Below, one piece after another: positions 46,019 through 55,569 of a stretch of DNA of 64,000 nt. A program made the position numbers and the translations under genes. The stretch is from Peromyscus leucopus (lineage: Eukaryota > Chordata > Mammalia > Rodentia > Cricetidae), in the NCBI RefSeq assembly GCF_004664715.2, contig NC_051071.1, positions 5,481,501-5,545,500 of the forward strand, read 5' to 3'. Each line of letters starts with the position of its first letter. Position 1 is the stretch's first letter. The notes under the pieces are model-generated. The model was given only the letters and a program-made list of their open reading frames with translations, made no database searches and was not told where the DNA came from.

Positions 46019-46363
46019 TACTGACTATACTGTGATGTGTGTCCAGGAGACTACATTGGAGCAGCTGTAGTGTCTCTCTCTTTGCCGCTAATGTTGTTAA
46101 TCTGGGTCTTTTCTCTCTTGGTTTATTTTTTATTGTCTAAGGGTTTATTAATTACTAATTTTTTTCAGTAAACCAACCCCCTTCTTGGGCTGCTGCCAAA
46201 CTAGGTAGTTACCTTGACACCTACTCAGGCTTCTACCGTTCTGCAGAGCAGTAGTCAGCCTCACAATTTATAGTCACTTTCACCATCAACCTCAGCAGAT
46301 TGGGAATTCTTAAAAGGGGGAAATAATTTTTTAAAAAAAGGTTTTTTTCCCCCATGTTAAAAA

Positions 46364-46735
46364 ATGGGAAACATTATTACGATAGAGAGAATTATATATC
46401 TGTATGATTATGCAATGCATTGTTTAAAAATGGAACAATTAAATGAAGGGAAAATCAACTTAACCAGGACTGACATAATGTTAATTATCATTTTGATAAT
46501 CCTTGTTGGTTTGATAATTCTTGGTTTATCTCTAAGAAAGTTGGTTGATGTGAGTGCCAAGATACAGACCTTAGAAAAACTTATTAAAACAGATCATAGA
46601 GATATTCAGACTCAGATAGAGGAATTTACAGGAGAACCAACCTCAGTATTACATTATAAAATTAGAGAGGAACAGCCCAAGGTTTTCAAACAACCAAACA
46701 ATTTATCCAGTCACCTTACAGGGACCACCAAATGA
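46364..46735 (+). pseudogene. ERV leader frame with a membrane segment
   Basis: A 123-codon frame at the left of the gag-like region. Residues about 38-57 (IMLIIILIILVGLIILGLSL) form a clear hydrophobic, membrane-length segment, followed by a Leu-heptad stretch of about 30 residues that may form a coiled coil. It ends at a stop before the capsid-like sequence, which lies in broken frames. In intracisternal A-type particles Gag carries an N-terminal membrane-targeting sequence; by analogy this may be the amino end of such a Gag. It could also be the remains of a separate frame. No host gene match. Confidence 0.5.
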
Positions 46736-47795
46736 CAGATATCCCCAAGGCTATGTAAGAACTGACTGGAAATGCTAGATTTGATTGGCAATTTAAGGAA
46801 TCAATAGTCTCATATGGTATGCATTTACCTTTTGAGTAGCAGATGTTAAATTCATGGTCAACTAGTAATAGAACTGTCCTACAAGACTGGAAAGACTTGG
46901 GGATAGCAGTATTGGAGCCTGGTCCTCAGTTACAGTGGAGGACCTGGTGGAAAGATGAGGCCAGGACCATTGAACAATGAAGCAGGGCTAGAGGTATGGA
47001 AATCTCCCAAGACCAACTTCTTGGAAAGGGTGATTATGCTGATGTACAAAGGCAATCTCTACATGACGACCACACCCTGGCTTTACGCCAAGCAGCAGCT
47101 TTGAATGCTTGGGACAGAACTGGAGAAGTTGGAAAGAGAAATAAGTCATTTACTAAAGTTATACAGAGCCCAGAAGAAACCACTGATTTCTTTTTTTTTT
47201 AAACAGAGATTGACTTCTTTTTTTTTTAAACAGAGATTGACTTCAGCTGTAAACAGAATGATACCAAATTCAGAAGCTAGACAATAATAATTGAATCTTT
47301 GGCTTTTGAAAATGCTAATTCACAATGCAAAGGTATAATTAGGTCTTTAAAAGCAAGATCAGCACCCAAAGAAGAAAGGATCCAAGATACAGTCAATATT
47401 GAATCTCATAACCATGATGATGCTTAGATAGGAGAGGTGATTTCCAGAGGTTTGAAGAAAAATAAAAAAAATCAAGTGTTTTAATTGTGGCAAACAAGGT
47501 CACCTAAAAAGGGAACTTTCTAGAAACAATGTTTTTTCTAAAAATAATCTAAACAAAAGGTCCCTTCCTTCTGCAGTATGTAGAAGGTGAGGCAAAGGTC
47601 AACACTGGACCAATGAATGCAGATCAACAAGGGGCAGACAGGGTAACCCTTTGCCGACATGGGGGGGGGGCTTCTCACAGTCATTCCCTGTCATAGTGGG
47701 GGAAACTTTGTCCCAGAGCAATTAAAGGATCTGATGCCTATTGTAAAAAACCATACTGCTCTGGATGATAAAATAGCTTTAGAAAATAAAACAAG

Positions 47796-47990
47796 TCAGG
47801 CGCCCCCCCCCACACACACACGCCTTTAATCCCAGCACTTGGGAGGCAGAGCCAGGAGGATCTCTGTGAGTTCGAGGACAGCCTGATCTACAGAGCGAGA
47901 TCCAGGACAGGCACCAAAACTACACAGAGAAACCCTGTCTTGAAAAAAACCAAAACCAAACAAACAACAACAACAACAAAAAAAAGAAAA
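47796..47990 (+). repeat. B1 SINE inside the ERV
   Basis: B1 with a C run and CA run replacing its first 20 bp ('gcgcccccccccacacac'), then a normal body 'cctttaatcccagcacttgg' to 'aaaccctgtcttgaaaaaaa'. Confidence 0.88.
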
Positions 47991-48900
47991 CAAAAATCAG
48001 GAGAAACTATAAATCAAACTTGATAAAGATTAGATTTGAACAAGAGAGACCTCTTGATTAGAAGAGGTGATAGTTCATCAAACAGAGTGACCGCTCAATC
48101 TAAACTAACTTATAAAACTTAACAAATGCTTTTCATTTGATCAGATATAACTTGCCAAAAGGGAAACTCCCCAAAGTTAGGGTTGTGGAGGGTTTTGTCT
48201 TTCCAGGAAAATAAAAACAACCATCTTGAGGAATTTAAAGACCTTTGGACAAATAAGCATCCAAAGAAGGGAGAACTACTGGGAAAAAATTACCAAGAAA
48301 AGGAATAATCTGACCTAATGCAATCTCTGAAGTCTCCAAAAAGGAGGATGGGGCCCCACAATGATGATTCCACCTGGACTATGGTAAGGCCACTAAGCTG
48401 ACTAACACCACCTAAAGATCAGCTTTGGACTACAAACTGTAGCTCAATACAATTCTTCTTTTCCTTCTCCTCCTCCTTCTTCTTTTCTTTATTAAGAAAA
48501 ATTTAATTCATTTGCCCAGGACCATTTCAAGGTGGCTGGCTGAGATGATCCAGTCTCACAAACTACTCTAGCCAGGACTTGAGACAAGCCCTGCACTTTC
48601 CATTACACAGAGACTGGATAACAAATGATACAGCTAGCTCTCCCGGGACTTGACAATTATCCCAATTTTTCGCAGGGTACACTAAAGATGCCTTTGCCCC
48701 AGAGAACAGGAAGTAATTTTAAGAACATGACACCCACATTCCCAAGAGGTGGGGTGGGCAGTTTTTGGTTGTTCAGTGGGTTATGGAAATTTGTCATCAT
48801 TTAGGGTGGTTGGTTACAAGTTGTTATCGGTAATGATCAGGAAAAATGCTCAACAAAAAACACTAGGTTCAGAGATCTTTTTCTAAAAAGAAAAAGGGGG

Positions 48901-49175
48901 ATATAGACATAGAAGAAAAAGGAATAGCAGGAAATATTAGTTAGAAGGATAGAGGGGAGAGAAACAGATAGAAAATTAGGAGGTCCTGGATCCTAATCCA
49001 TTGGGCCCTGACTGTCTCTGCCCTAGGGTTTTTAAAAGAATGCCAAGGGGTGGAGCAAAAGATCCTCCCCCCCCCCCCAGCACAGCCAAGTGCAGACCAT
49101 CTCAGACACCTGGTACTTGATCCAATCATCCTCTTTATGCAGACCTGCTGGGTAAAGCCTCAATGGGCTCTAACA
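48901..49175 (+). mobile_element. 3' LTR of the ERV
   Basis: Follows a purine tract and matches the solo LTR at 1722-2056 in its 'ccaaggggtggagcaaaaga', 'gccaagtgcagaccatctc' and 'ctgctgggtaaagc' blocks. The first bases do not read TG, so the left edge is uncertain. It contains a run of about 11 C. Confidence 0.7.
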
Positions 49176-49518
49176 TGTGGAAGAGGAGGCAGAAAGAATC
49201 TAAGAACCAGAGGGGATGGATGACACAAGCAAACAGGTCTGACATAGAGACTACAGCAGCACACAGGTCCAAGACAGATGGGGAAGTGGACACGAGTTCC
49301 ATCCCAAACTAAGACGCTATCTCCAACTGGTAACTTATTGTAAATGAGTCTAACTGGGCATACAAATTACACTTAAGGGTAGGCCCCATGACCAACAATA
49401 GATGGGCCAACATAAATCGAATTCTATGGCATTTTTGGAGATTTTATTTTTGTTTTTTAATGCTTTGTTAGGGTATTGTTTATCCTAATTGATCTTTTGC
49501 GTTTATATTATGATTTCT

Positions 49519-49559
<41 letters not shown>

Positions 49560-49770
49560 GCTTTTTGTAGACTTTAATTTTTTTCTTTTTATTCTGGTTT
49601 TTTATTTTATTTTATTTGCCTGTTTGTCTTCTAAAGAGAGAGTAAGACTGCATGGAGTTGGGTGGGTAGGGAGGTGGGAAGAATCAGGAAGGAGATGAAT
49701 AAGGAGAAACTGTGATCAGAATATATTGCGTTGAAAAATTATTTTCAATTAATAAAGAATTACACACACA
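49176..49770 (+). mobile_element. LINE-1 3' UTR
   Basis: 'aggcagaaagaatctaagaa', 'catggagttgggtgggtagg' and 'agaatatattgcgttgaaaa' are typical of an older rodent LINE-1 3' UTR ending in an AATAAAG tail. The ERV seems to have landed between this tail and the ORF2 piece at 45467-46018. A (GT)n run lies at 49522-49558. Confidence 0.65.
49522..49558. repeat. (GT)n microsatellite
   Basis: About 18 GT units inside a LINE-1 3' UTR. Gives a Cys-Val frame that is spurious. Confidence 0.95.
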
Positions 49771-49774
49771 CAAA

Positions 49775-50165
49775 AAGGGAGGGGCTATGGAACCAAACAG
49801 AGAGTTCTCAAAACAGGAAGTATTAATGGATGAAGTTAGAGAGACATCTACGAAGCTAAGAGCACTTGTCGCTCTTCTAGAGGACCTCAATTCACCACCT
49901 AGCACACACACTGAGCTCACAGTCATCTATAACTCTAGGTCCAGGGTATCTGAAGCCTTATTTTGGCCTTCAAGGGCACACACAGGCACACACGTGCACA
50001 CACTAACATCAGACATATGCATAGAACAACAAAAAAGAAATATTAATGGGTAATAAATACTTTAAAATGTTCAATATTCTTATCATCAGGCAAATGTAAA
50101 ATTAAAGCTAGATTCTATCTCACCTCTGTCAGAATGGATCTTATCAAAAAAAAAAAAATCAATTG
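49775..50165 (+). mobile_element. LINE-1 ORF2 tail fragment split by a B3
   Basis: 'accaaacagagagttctcaa' on the left and 'ctcacctctgtcagaatgg' on the right are neighbouring parts of the LINE-1 ORF2 C-terminus. The B3 between them (about 49830-50050) carries 'aagagcacttgtcgctcttc' and 'ctctaggtccagggtatctg'. Confidence 0.7.
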
Positions 50166-50167
50166 AC

Positions 50168-50330
50168 AGGGCTGGAGAGACTCCATTTCAATTCCCAACA
50201 CTCACATGGTGCCCCACCGAAGTCCAGGTTTCTGTGTGCAATGAACACACATGTTGCACAAACACACATGCAGGCAAATACTCACAGCCATAAAGTAACA
50301 ATACTTTTTAAAAAGAGAAAGAGAGCCAAA
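50168..50330 (+). repeat. B3-like SINE with deletion
   Basis: Begins 'gggctggagagactccattt', so the head is joined to the B-box region by a deletion, and ends 'caaacacacatgcaggc'. Confidence 0.65.
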
Positions 50331-50334
50331 GAAA

Positions 50335-51110
50335 ATAGTAATAAGCATAGATGGAAATTTCTCTGTAAAGCAGCAGCCAGCTGGCACCTAGCAACACCAG
50401 GCTGCTTGTGCCAGGCCAGAGTCAGCAGTAAATGCCAGAGAAATGCTCTTCCAGGCACCAGGAGAGCCACTCCAGACTACAGAGACAATCAGAGACCAGC
50501 TCTAGGATGTATAGAAAGAAATTGCTGGAGAAGAGACAGCTGTGGAGACAGAAATGTGACATTAGAATCTGAAGCAGAGCTTCTCAAGTTGTCCAGGAAA
50601 TATTCACCAGAGAAGACAACAACTTCCTGTCCCCTAATCACCTGCACCATTGTCTGAACAAGTTACAGGGTACAGTATCCAGGTAGACCAGCAGCATCCT
50701 GGGAAATAACCTCTCAACAACAAATATAAACATAGGTGAGCTAGCATTCCATACCCTTTCAGAAGCCCAGTCACCAAAAAAAAAAAAAAAAAAAAACCCA
50801 AAAAACAACAACAAAAAAAACCTATTTCAAAAAACAAAAATGTTTCCTGACACATCAGAGACAAGGTTATAATTTGCAGGCAGGGACTTCAGATAGGGAA
50901 ATTCTGGCAAAAGTAAAATTTGTTCACAGAAATCCCTGTTATATGCAAGGATACAGTGTGAATTACTGCAAATAGCAGCCTTTCCACACCTCACACTCAC
51001 ATCTGTAGAGATTTAATTAAAAAAAAAAAAAAAAAAAGGCAAGTCCATAGGAAGAAAGTCTATCAGCCAACTAGGAAGGAGTATAAACCAAGGTTACAGA
51101 GCCTTCTATT
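50335..51110. other. Unassigned intronic block
   Basis: About 775 bp, moderately GC-rich at first ('agccagctggcacctagc'), containing two A runs (50777-50797, 51019-51037). I see no recognisable SINE or gene. It could be an old LTR. Confidence 0.4.
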
Positions 51111-51295
51111 TCATTTTATTACTCTTTTTTGCTTTTTCATTTTGTTTTTCGAAATAGGGTTTCTCTGTGTATCAGCCCTGGGTATCTGGAACTCACTCTG
51201 TAGCCCAGGCTGGCCTCAAACTCACAGAGATCTGCCTGCCTCTGCCTCCTGAGTGCTGGGATTAAAAGTGTGCGCCACCACACCCAGCTTCAGTT
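51110..51295 (-). repeat. B1 SINE
   Basis: Minus-strand B1, 'cgaaatagggtttctctgtg' to 'gtgtgcgccaccacaccc'. Confidence 0.9.
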
Positions 51296-51299
51296 TTAC

Positions 51300-51660
51300 T
51301 TTTTAATCATGTACTTTTGAACTGTGTTAGGTTCGGTTTTAACTCATATATTGTATGAAAAGGCACAGATTACTGTTTCTTTCTCTTCAACTACTCTACA
51401 ATACTGTCTTTACTACTTCTTTTATGTACAACTCACATATTTTACTCTAATTCTTCATACTCTCATTTATATACTGCCCATTCCCTTTTTATTTTATTAC
51501 TAAAATGTTGATACAGAGGCTCAAAAATACAACAAAGAAACACAAAAAAGTGAGACAATGACACAGAATAACTTGTCCACAAGTTCCTAACACCTCAATA
51601 CTAGAAATCAAAGAAAGTAAGATAGCTGAAATGAAAAAAAATTCTACTTCCTACTTTAAA
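51300..51660. other. Intron, no element recognised
   Basis: AT-rich sequence between SINEs. Nothing identifiable. Confidence 0.5.
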
Positions 51661-52017
51661 AAAAATCACCAAGGTTCAGTGGTTAAGTGAACTTGATGCT
51701 CTTGCAAAGAACCCATATTTGGTTCCCAGCCTCCACAGGGGTGACTCACAACTATCTGTAACTCACTTCCAGGAAACCTGATCACTTCTAATTTTTGTAG
51801 GCACCAGCCATATATATGGTATATATACAAGCATGTAGGTCAAATACTCTCACACATAAAATAAAAAAAAGATCACCAAGAGGCCAATGAGACTGCTCAG
51901 CCCATAAAAGCACACGCTGCCACAGCTGACATGGTACAAGTGCGATCCCTGGAGCACATGGTAGAAGGAAAGAAAGGACTCCCACAAGTTGTCTTCTGTT
52001 TACTACAAGTGCACCAT

Positions 52018-52077
<60 letters not shown>

Positions 52078-52080
52078 GAA
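51660..52080 (+). repeat. Two tRNA-derived SINEs ending in (CA)n
   Basis: The first (51660-51860) has 'ggttcagtggttaagtgaac' and 'atctgtaactcacttccagg'. The second (51875-52080) has 'gccaatgagactgctcagcc' and 'aggactcccacaagttgtct', and ends in a (CA)27 run at 52021-52075. Confidence 0.7.
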
Positions 52081-52394
52081 GTGTGGGGTGGAAATCAATG
52101 AGCATACAGAGGACTCAAATAAAGCAAGTGAATGAAGTAAGGAAATCAATGTAGGAAACACTCTTCCCAACAAGTCTTTCTCCTACTTTTGTATCTTTTT
52201 GTGCATATTTGCCTTGAGTCTTAGAGAAGACTTTGAATTCAAGGCTTTTTGAACAATGTTGAATATTTAAGAATTAGATGCATTTTGCACTATGAGATGA
52301 CCATGTGCTATTAATAGGGGGCTAAGGGAAGAATGTCATCGTTTGAAACTGAAATGTCCCCCATCCTCTGCAGCTCATGTTTTGAATTCTTAAT

Positions 52395-52690
52395 TCCCAG
52401 CTAATTATGTTTTTTTAGATGGTTCTGAAAACTCTGGGAGATGAGTCCTAGGTGGAGCAGTCTGTCAATGGGAGCAGGTCCTTTCACATATATTATCCCT
52501 GGCCATTTCCTGGTCTACCTCTCTGCTTCCTGAGCCTCCAACATATAAAAAGCTACCCTCTGTAGCATACCTCCAACTGTCATGGGACCAAACATGAACA
52601 GAACTCTCTGAAACCATAAATTAAGAGAAATCTTTCCTTCCTTGAGTATACTAGTCACAGAAAAACAAAAAAGTAACTAATACACTTGGT
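52395..52690 (+). repeat. Old LTR-like repeat
   Basis: 'ggttctgaaaactctgggag', 'ctctctgcttcctgagcc' and 'ataaattaagagaaatcttt' resemble a MaLR-type LTR. Tentative. Confidence 0.35.
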
Positions 52691-52699
52691 AGCAGAATA

Positions 52700-53670
52700 T
52701 TCACTATATGTATACAATCAAATTTTGTGTAATGTTCTTTACCAATCATGCTAAACTGATTCTTAAGGGCTGTCTACTAATCAGTCTTGTTAAAAGTTCC
52801 TGAAGAAAATCTGTAGCTTTTCTATACTGATAGCCAATTTCCTCAATGCCACTTATTAAAGAGTTAATATATACCCAACTTCCAAGTACAGGTCTATTTT
52901 TGAAATCTAGTCTGATCCTGCTCCTTCAATATGTTAATGCCATGTCCAGCATGGCTGCCAGAATAGATCTAACTGGGGGCAACAAGGAAATGAAGAAAAA
53001 GACAGGCAGAGAGAGACACAAGGACAGAAAGCTTGTGATCTAGGCTCTCAGCAAGAGAATCATCAGCACTCTGCTCAGCATGGAATTGAACAGAGAGGTG
53101 GGTTACTGCATACAGCAGGACAGGAGATAAGAGTTATTACACACACATAAACAAGGATGCAAGGTTTAGCCTGTCTTGGTAGGAAAGCAGTCTTTAGGCC
53201 ATAAACATCCAAGGAGAGAAAACCATGGAAGACATTTTCTGCACACACTGTCAACATCCACATTTGGACCAGAGGAAAGAGGAAGGCTTTGCTATTCCTC
53301 CATGGGTCTGAGGCTGTAGGGTCCTTGACATTGCCAGCTCCTGTCAACAACACACATTCAACCAGGACTTCACTCTGTCAGGGATTTCTCCAATCTACTT
53401 AGCAGCTTGAAACAGTCACTCTTCACTCAAGTTTTATCTGACACAATAATATCTCACAAAAATAACTACTGATGACAGTTATTCTACTGAAAACCAAGAT
53501 TCCTAAATCACAGTATGGATCTGCAAAGAAAAATACTGAATATTGCTGTGACAGGCTAAACCTTAAAACTCATGAATAAAGTCAAACAGCCCAAGGCAAA
53601 TGAGAATTTAATGGAAAAGCAGTTAAGTCTCTAAAGTAAAATGACCAACCAGAACTAGTTGCTTATAAAA
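52700..53670. other. Intron, no element recognised
   Basis: About 1 kb. A stretch at 52970-53400 looks like an old repeat ('agagacacaaggacagaaag', 'aaacatccaaggagag') but I cannot name it. No coding exon. Confidence 0.4.
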
Positions 53671-53677
53671 ATAATAA

Positions 53678-53845
53678 TACTAGCCAGGTGGTGGTGATGT
53701 ACACCTTTCATCCCAGCACTCGGGAGGCACAGGCAGCCAGAGCTCAGTGAGTTCGAGGCCAGCCTGGTCTACAGAGTGAGTTCCAGGACAGCCAGAGCTG
53801 TAACACAGAGAAATCCTGTCATGAAAACCAAAAAAATAAAATAAA
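53678..53845 (+). repeat. B1 SINE
   Basis: 'agccaggtggtggtgatgta', 'cagcactcgggaggcacagg', 'gagttccaggacagccagag'. This copy has the more usual rodent middle rather than the 'aaaggcgcaaagc' type. Confidence 0.9.
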
Positions 53846-53849
53846 GTAA

Positions 53850-54689
53850 TAATGATACTTTATCTGGTCAGGAAGTCGCGGTTACAACTGCAGAGATATG
53901 GAGGAAAATCTTGTTCTATGTATTCAACAAAACAAAATATTAGATACACCTATGGATAGACACACACACATTACCTGCAACCACAAACGTTCAGTATATA
54001 CCACAGCTCTCTAGCCATCTTCTAGCTTTCATACAAATTTTTATTATATATTTGAGGCCATTTACACATTTCTTATCTTTGATTGTTTGTATTCACACAC
54101 TGACAATATTTAGAACTAGAAAATATTTTACTGATACCTAGAAATACTATAAATCACTACACTGAATTTCAAATTTATAATCTACTTAGATCTACTGAGC
54201 TCTTTGACTTTATTCTCATTTAGGAAAACAAAAGGCCAAGAGGAAGGTTCCATCAGTATTATCCATAAAACCCAAGTAAATAAATCACAAATCACTATCT
54301 ACTTTATTGAGATATTCCAATTCTGTTTCCACGGTAAGCAGTCAAGCTAAAGATGAAGTACTTGCTTTTCCCTGCCAGTTGTCATCACCAAGATGTTTTA
54401 TTATAGTTATAGGTTATTTAAGTCTAACAGTAAAGTTTCAATATCACTACTGAAAATGTATAGATGCTAAAATAATTGTACATACTTAGTGGTAATTCCA
54501 TATATATTATAATTCCGTGCCTTGACCATGACAAGCATGTATGTACTCAGACCTCAAAGTTTTAAATGTCATAACCAACACTTTACACATGACATCTCGA
54601 AATTCTTTTGCTCCTCTAAGAATTTCCATGTATTCAAACCTTAAGTTTTGGTTTGACCAAAATCTTTCAAGAACTTTATGTTAAAAGCA
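53850..54689. other. Intron, no element recognised
   Basis: 840 bp of AT-rich sequence. Nothing identifiable on either strand. Confidence 0.5.
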
Positions 54690-54693
54690 GGTT

Positions 54694-55140
54694 TGTAGAT
54701 GTAACCAACCGTCTTATTAAATAAGAAACACAGAACCAACGTAAAAGAGAAAGCCAAGAGGTCAGAGCTCAGAGCTAAAATCTTACCCTTGCTCCTGCGG
54801 TGCTCCTACCTCTCCGAAAGAGACCTACTTCCTGTGTGTATGTCTTTACATAGTCTTTCTGTTCTGCCTTCTCATTGGTTGTAAACCCAAACACATGACT
54901 GCCTCGTCACTGTCTGTATGTACAGCCACCCGGGTCTTAAAGGCTATGTCTCCAATGTTGGCTGTATCCCTGAACACACAGAGATCTACCTATCTGTTCT
55001 ACCAAGTGCTGGGAATTAAAGGCATGTGCCACCACCACCACGCTCTTGCTATGGCTCTAATAGCTCTGACCCCCGGGCAACTTTACTTATTAATATACAA
55101 TTAAAATCACATTTCAGTACAAATAAAATACCACCATACA
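54694..55140. repeat. Solo LTR-like element, copy 2 (inverted relative to copy 1)
   Basis: Matches 1171-1660 in reverse complement end to end. Its outer ends read TGTAGATG...CCATACA, so TG...CA, with the 4-bp repeat GGTT on both sides (54690-54693 and 55141-55144). It lacks the triplet expansion seen in copy 1. Contains AATAAA 15 bp from the right end and a SINE-like middle. Confidence 0.65.
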
Positions 55141-55239
55141 GGTTTTTTGTTTTTGTTTTTGTTTTTGTTTGTTTGTTTTTTGGTTAAGTTTCTGAGAAAA
55201 ATTGCTTTTAACAACCAAGATAATCCTAGATATACAAAA

Positions 55240-55345
55240 AGGAGTTGCTTTTTTGACATAGGATCTCATTATGTAGCCCAAGATGGCTTCCAACTCCTAA
55301 TTTGCCTGCCTCAGCCTCCTGAGAGAGTTCAGAGTACCACCATCC
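55240..55345 (-). repeat. Old B1-like fragment
   Basis: 'gacataggatctcattatgt', 'agcccaagatggcttccaac' and 'tgcctgcctcagcctcctga' on the minus strand. Diverged. Confidence 0.6.
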
Positions 55346-55390
55346 CCAACATTTTTATGTATTAATGATATAAGATAAAAATTATTTTAG

Positions 55391-55555
55391 GCGGTGGTGG
55401 CGCACGCCTTTAATCCCAGCACTCGGGAAGCAGAGCCAGGCGGATCTCTGTGAGTTCAAGGCCAGCCTGGGCTACCAAGTGAGTCCCAGGAAAGGCGCAA
55501 AGCTACACAGAGAAACCCTGTCTCGAAGAAAAAAAAAAAGGAAAAAAAAAGAAAA
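55391..55555 (+). repeat. Young B1 SINE of the cricetid-type subfamily
   Basis: B1 lacking only the first bases, with 'accaagtgagtcccaggaaa' and 'ggcgcaaagctacacag', then a G-interrupted A tail. Flanked by the 13-bp repeat AAAATTATTTTAG (55378-55390 and about 55556-55568). Confidence 0.95.
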
Positions 55556-55569
55556 AAAATTATTTTAGA

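Larger units (their letters stand above)
46019..48900 (+). mobile_element. Class II ERV remnant, internal region
   Basis: A decayed provirus with gag-like sequence but no recognisable reverse transcriptase. From about 46780 to 47300 the three frames together show a betaretrovirus-like capsid. At 47477-47515 there is a Cys-His zinc knuckle whose fourth ligand position reads Leu, and at about 47578 a second knuckle is interrupted by a stop. The region after about 48000 is non-coding and ends in a purine tract (AAAAAGAAAAAGGGGG, 48885-48900) before the LTR. The 5' LTR is missing. Defective beyond function. Confidence 0.75.

Noticed and set aside
53075..53353. 92-codon minus-strand frame as a host exon
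   Set aside because: No match I know and no consistent splice sites.
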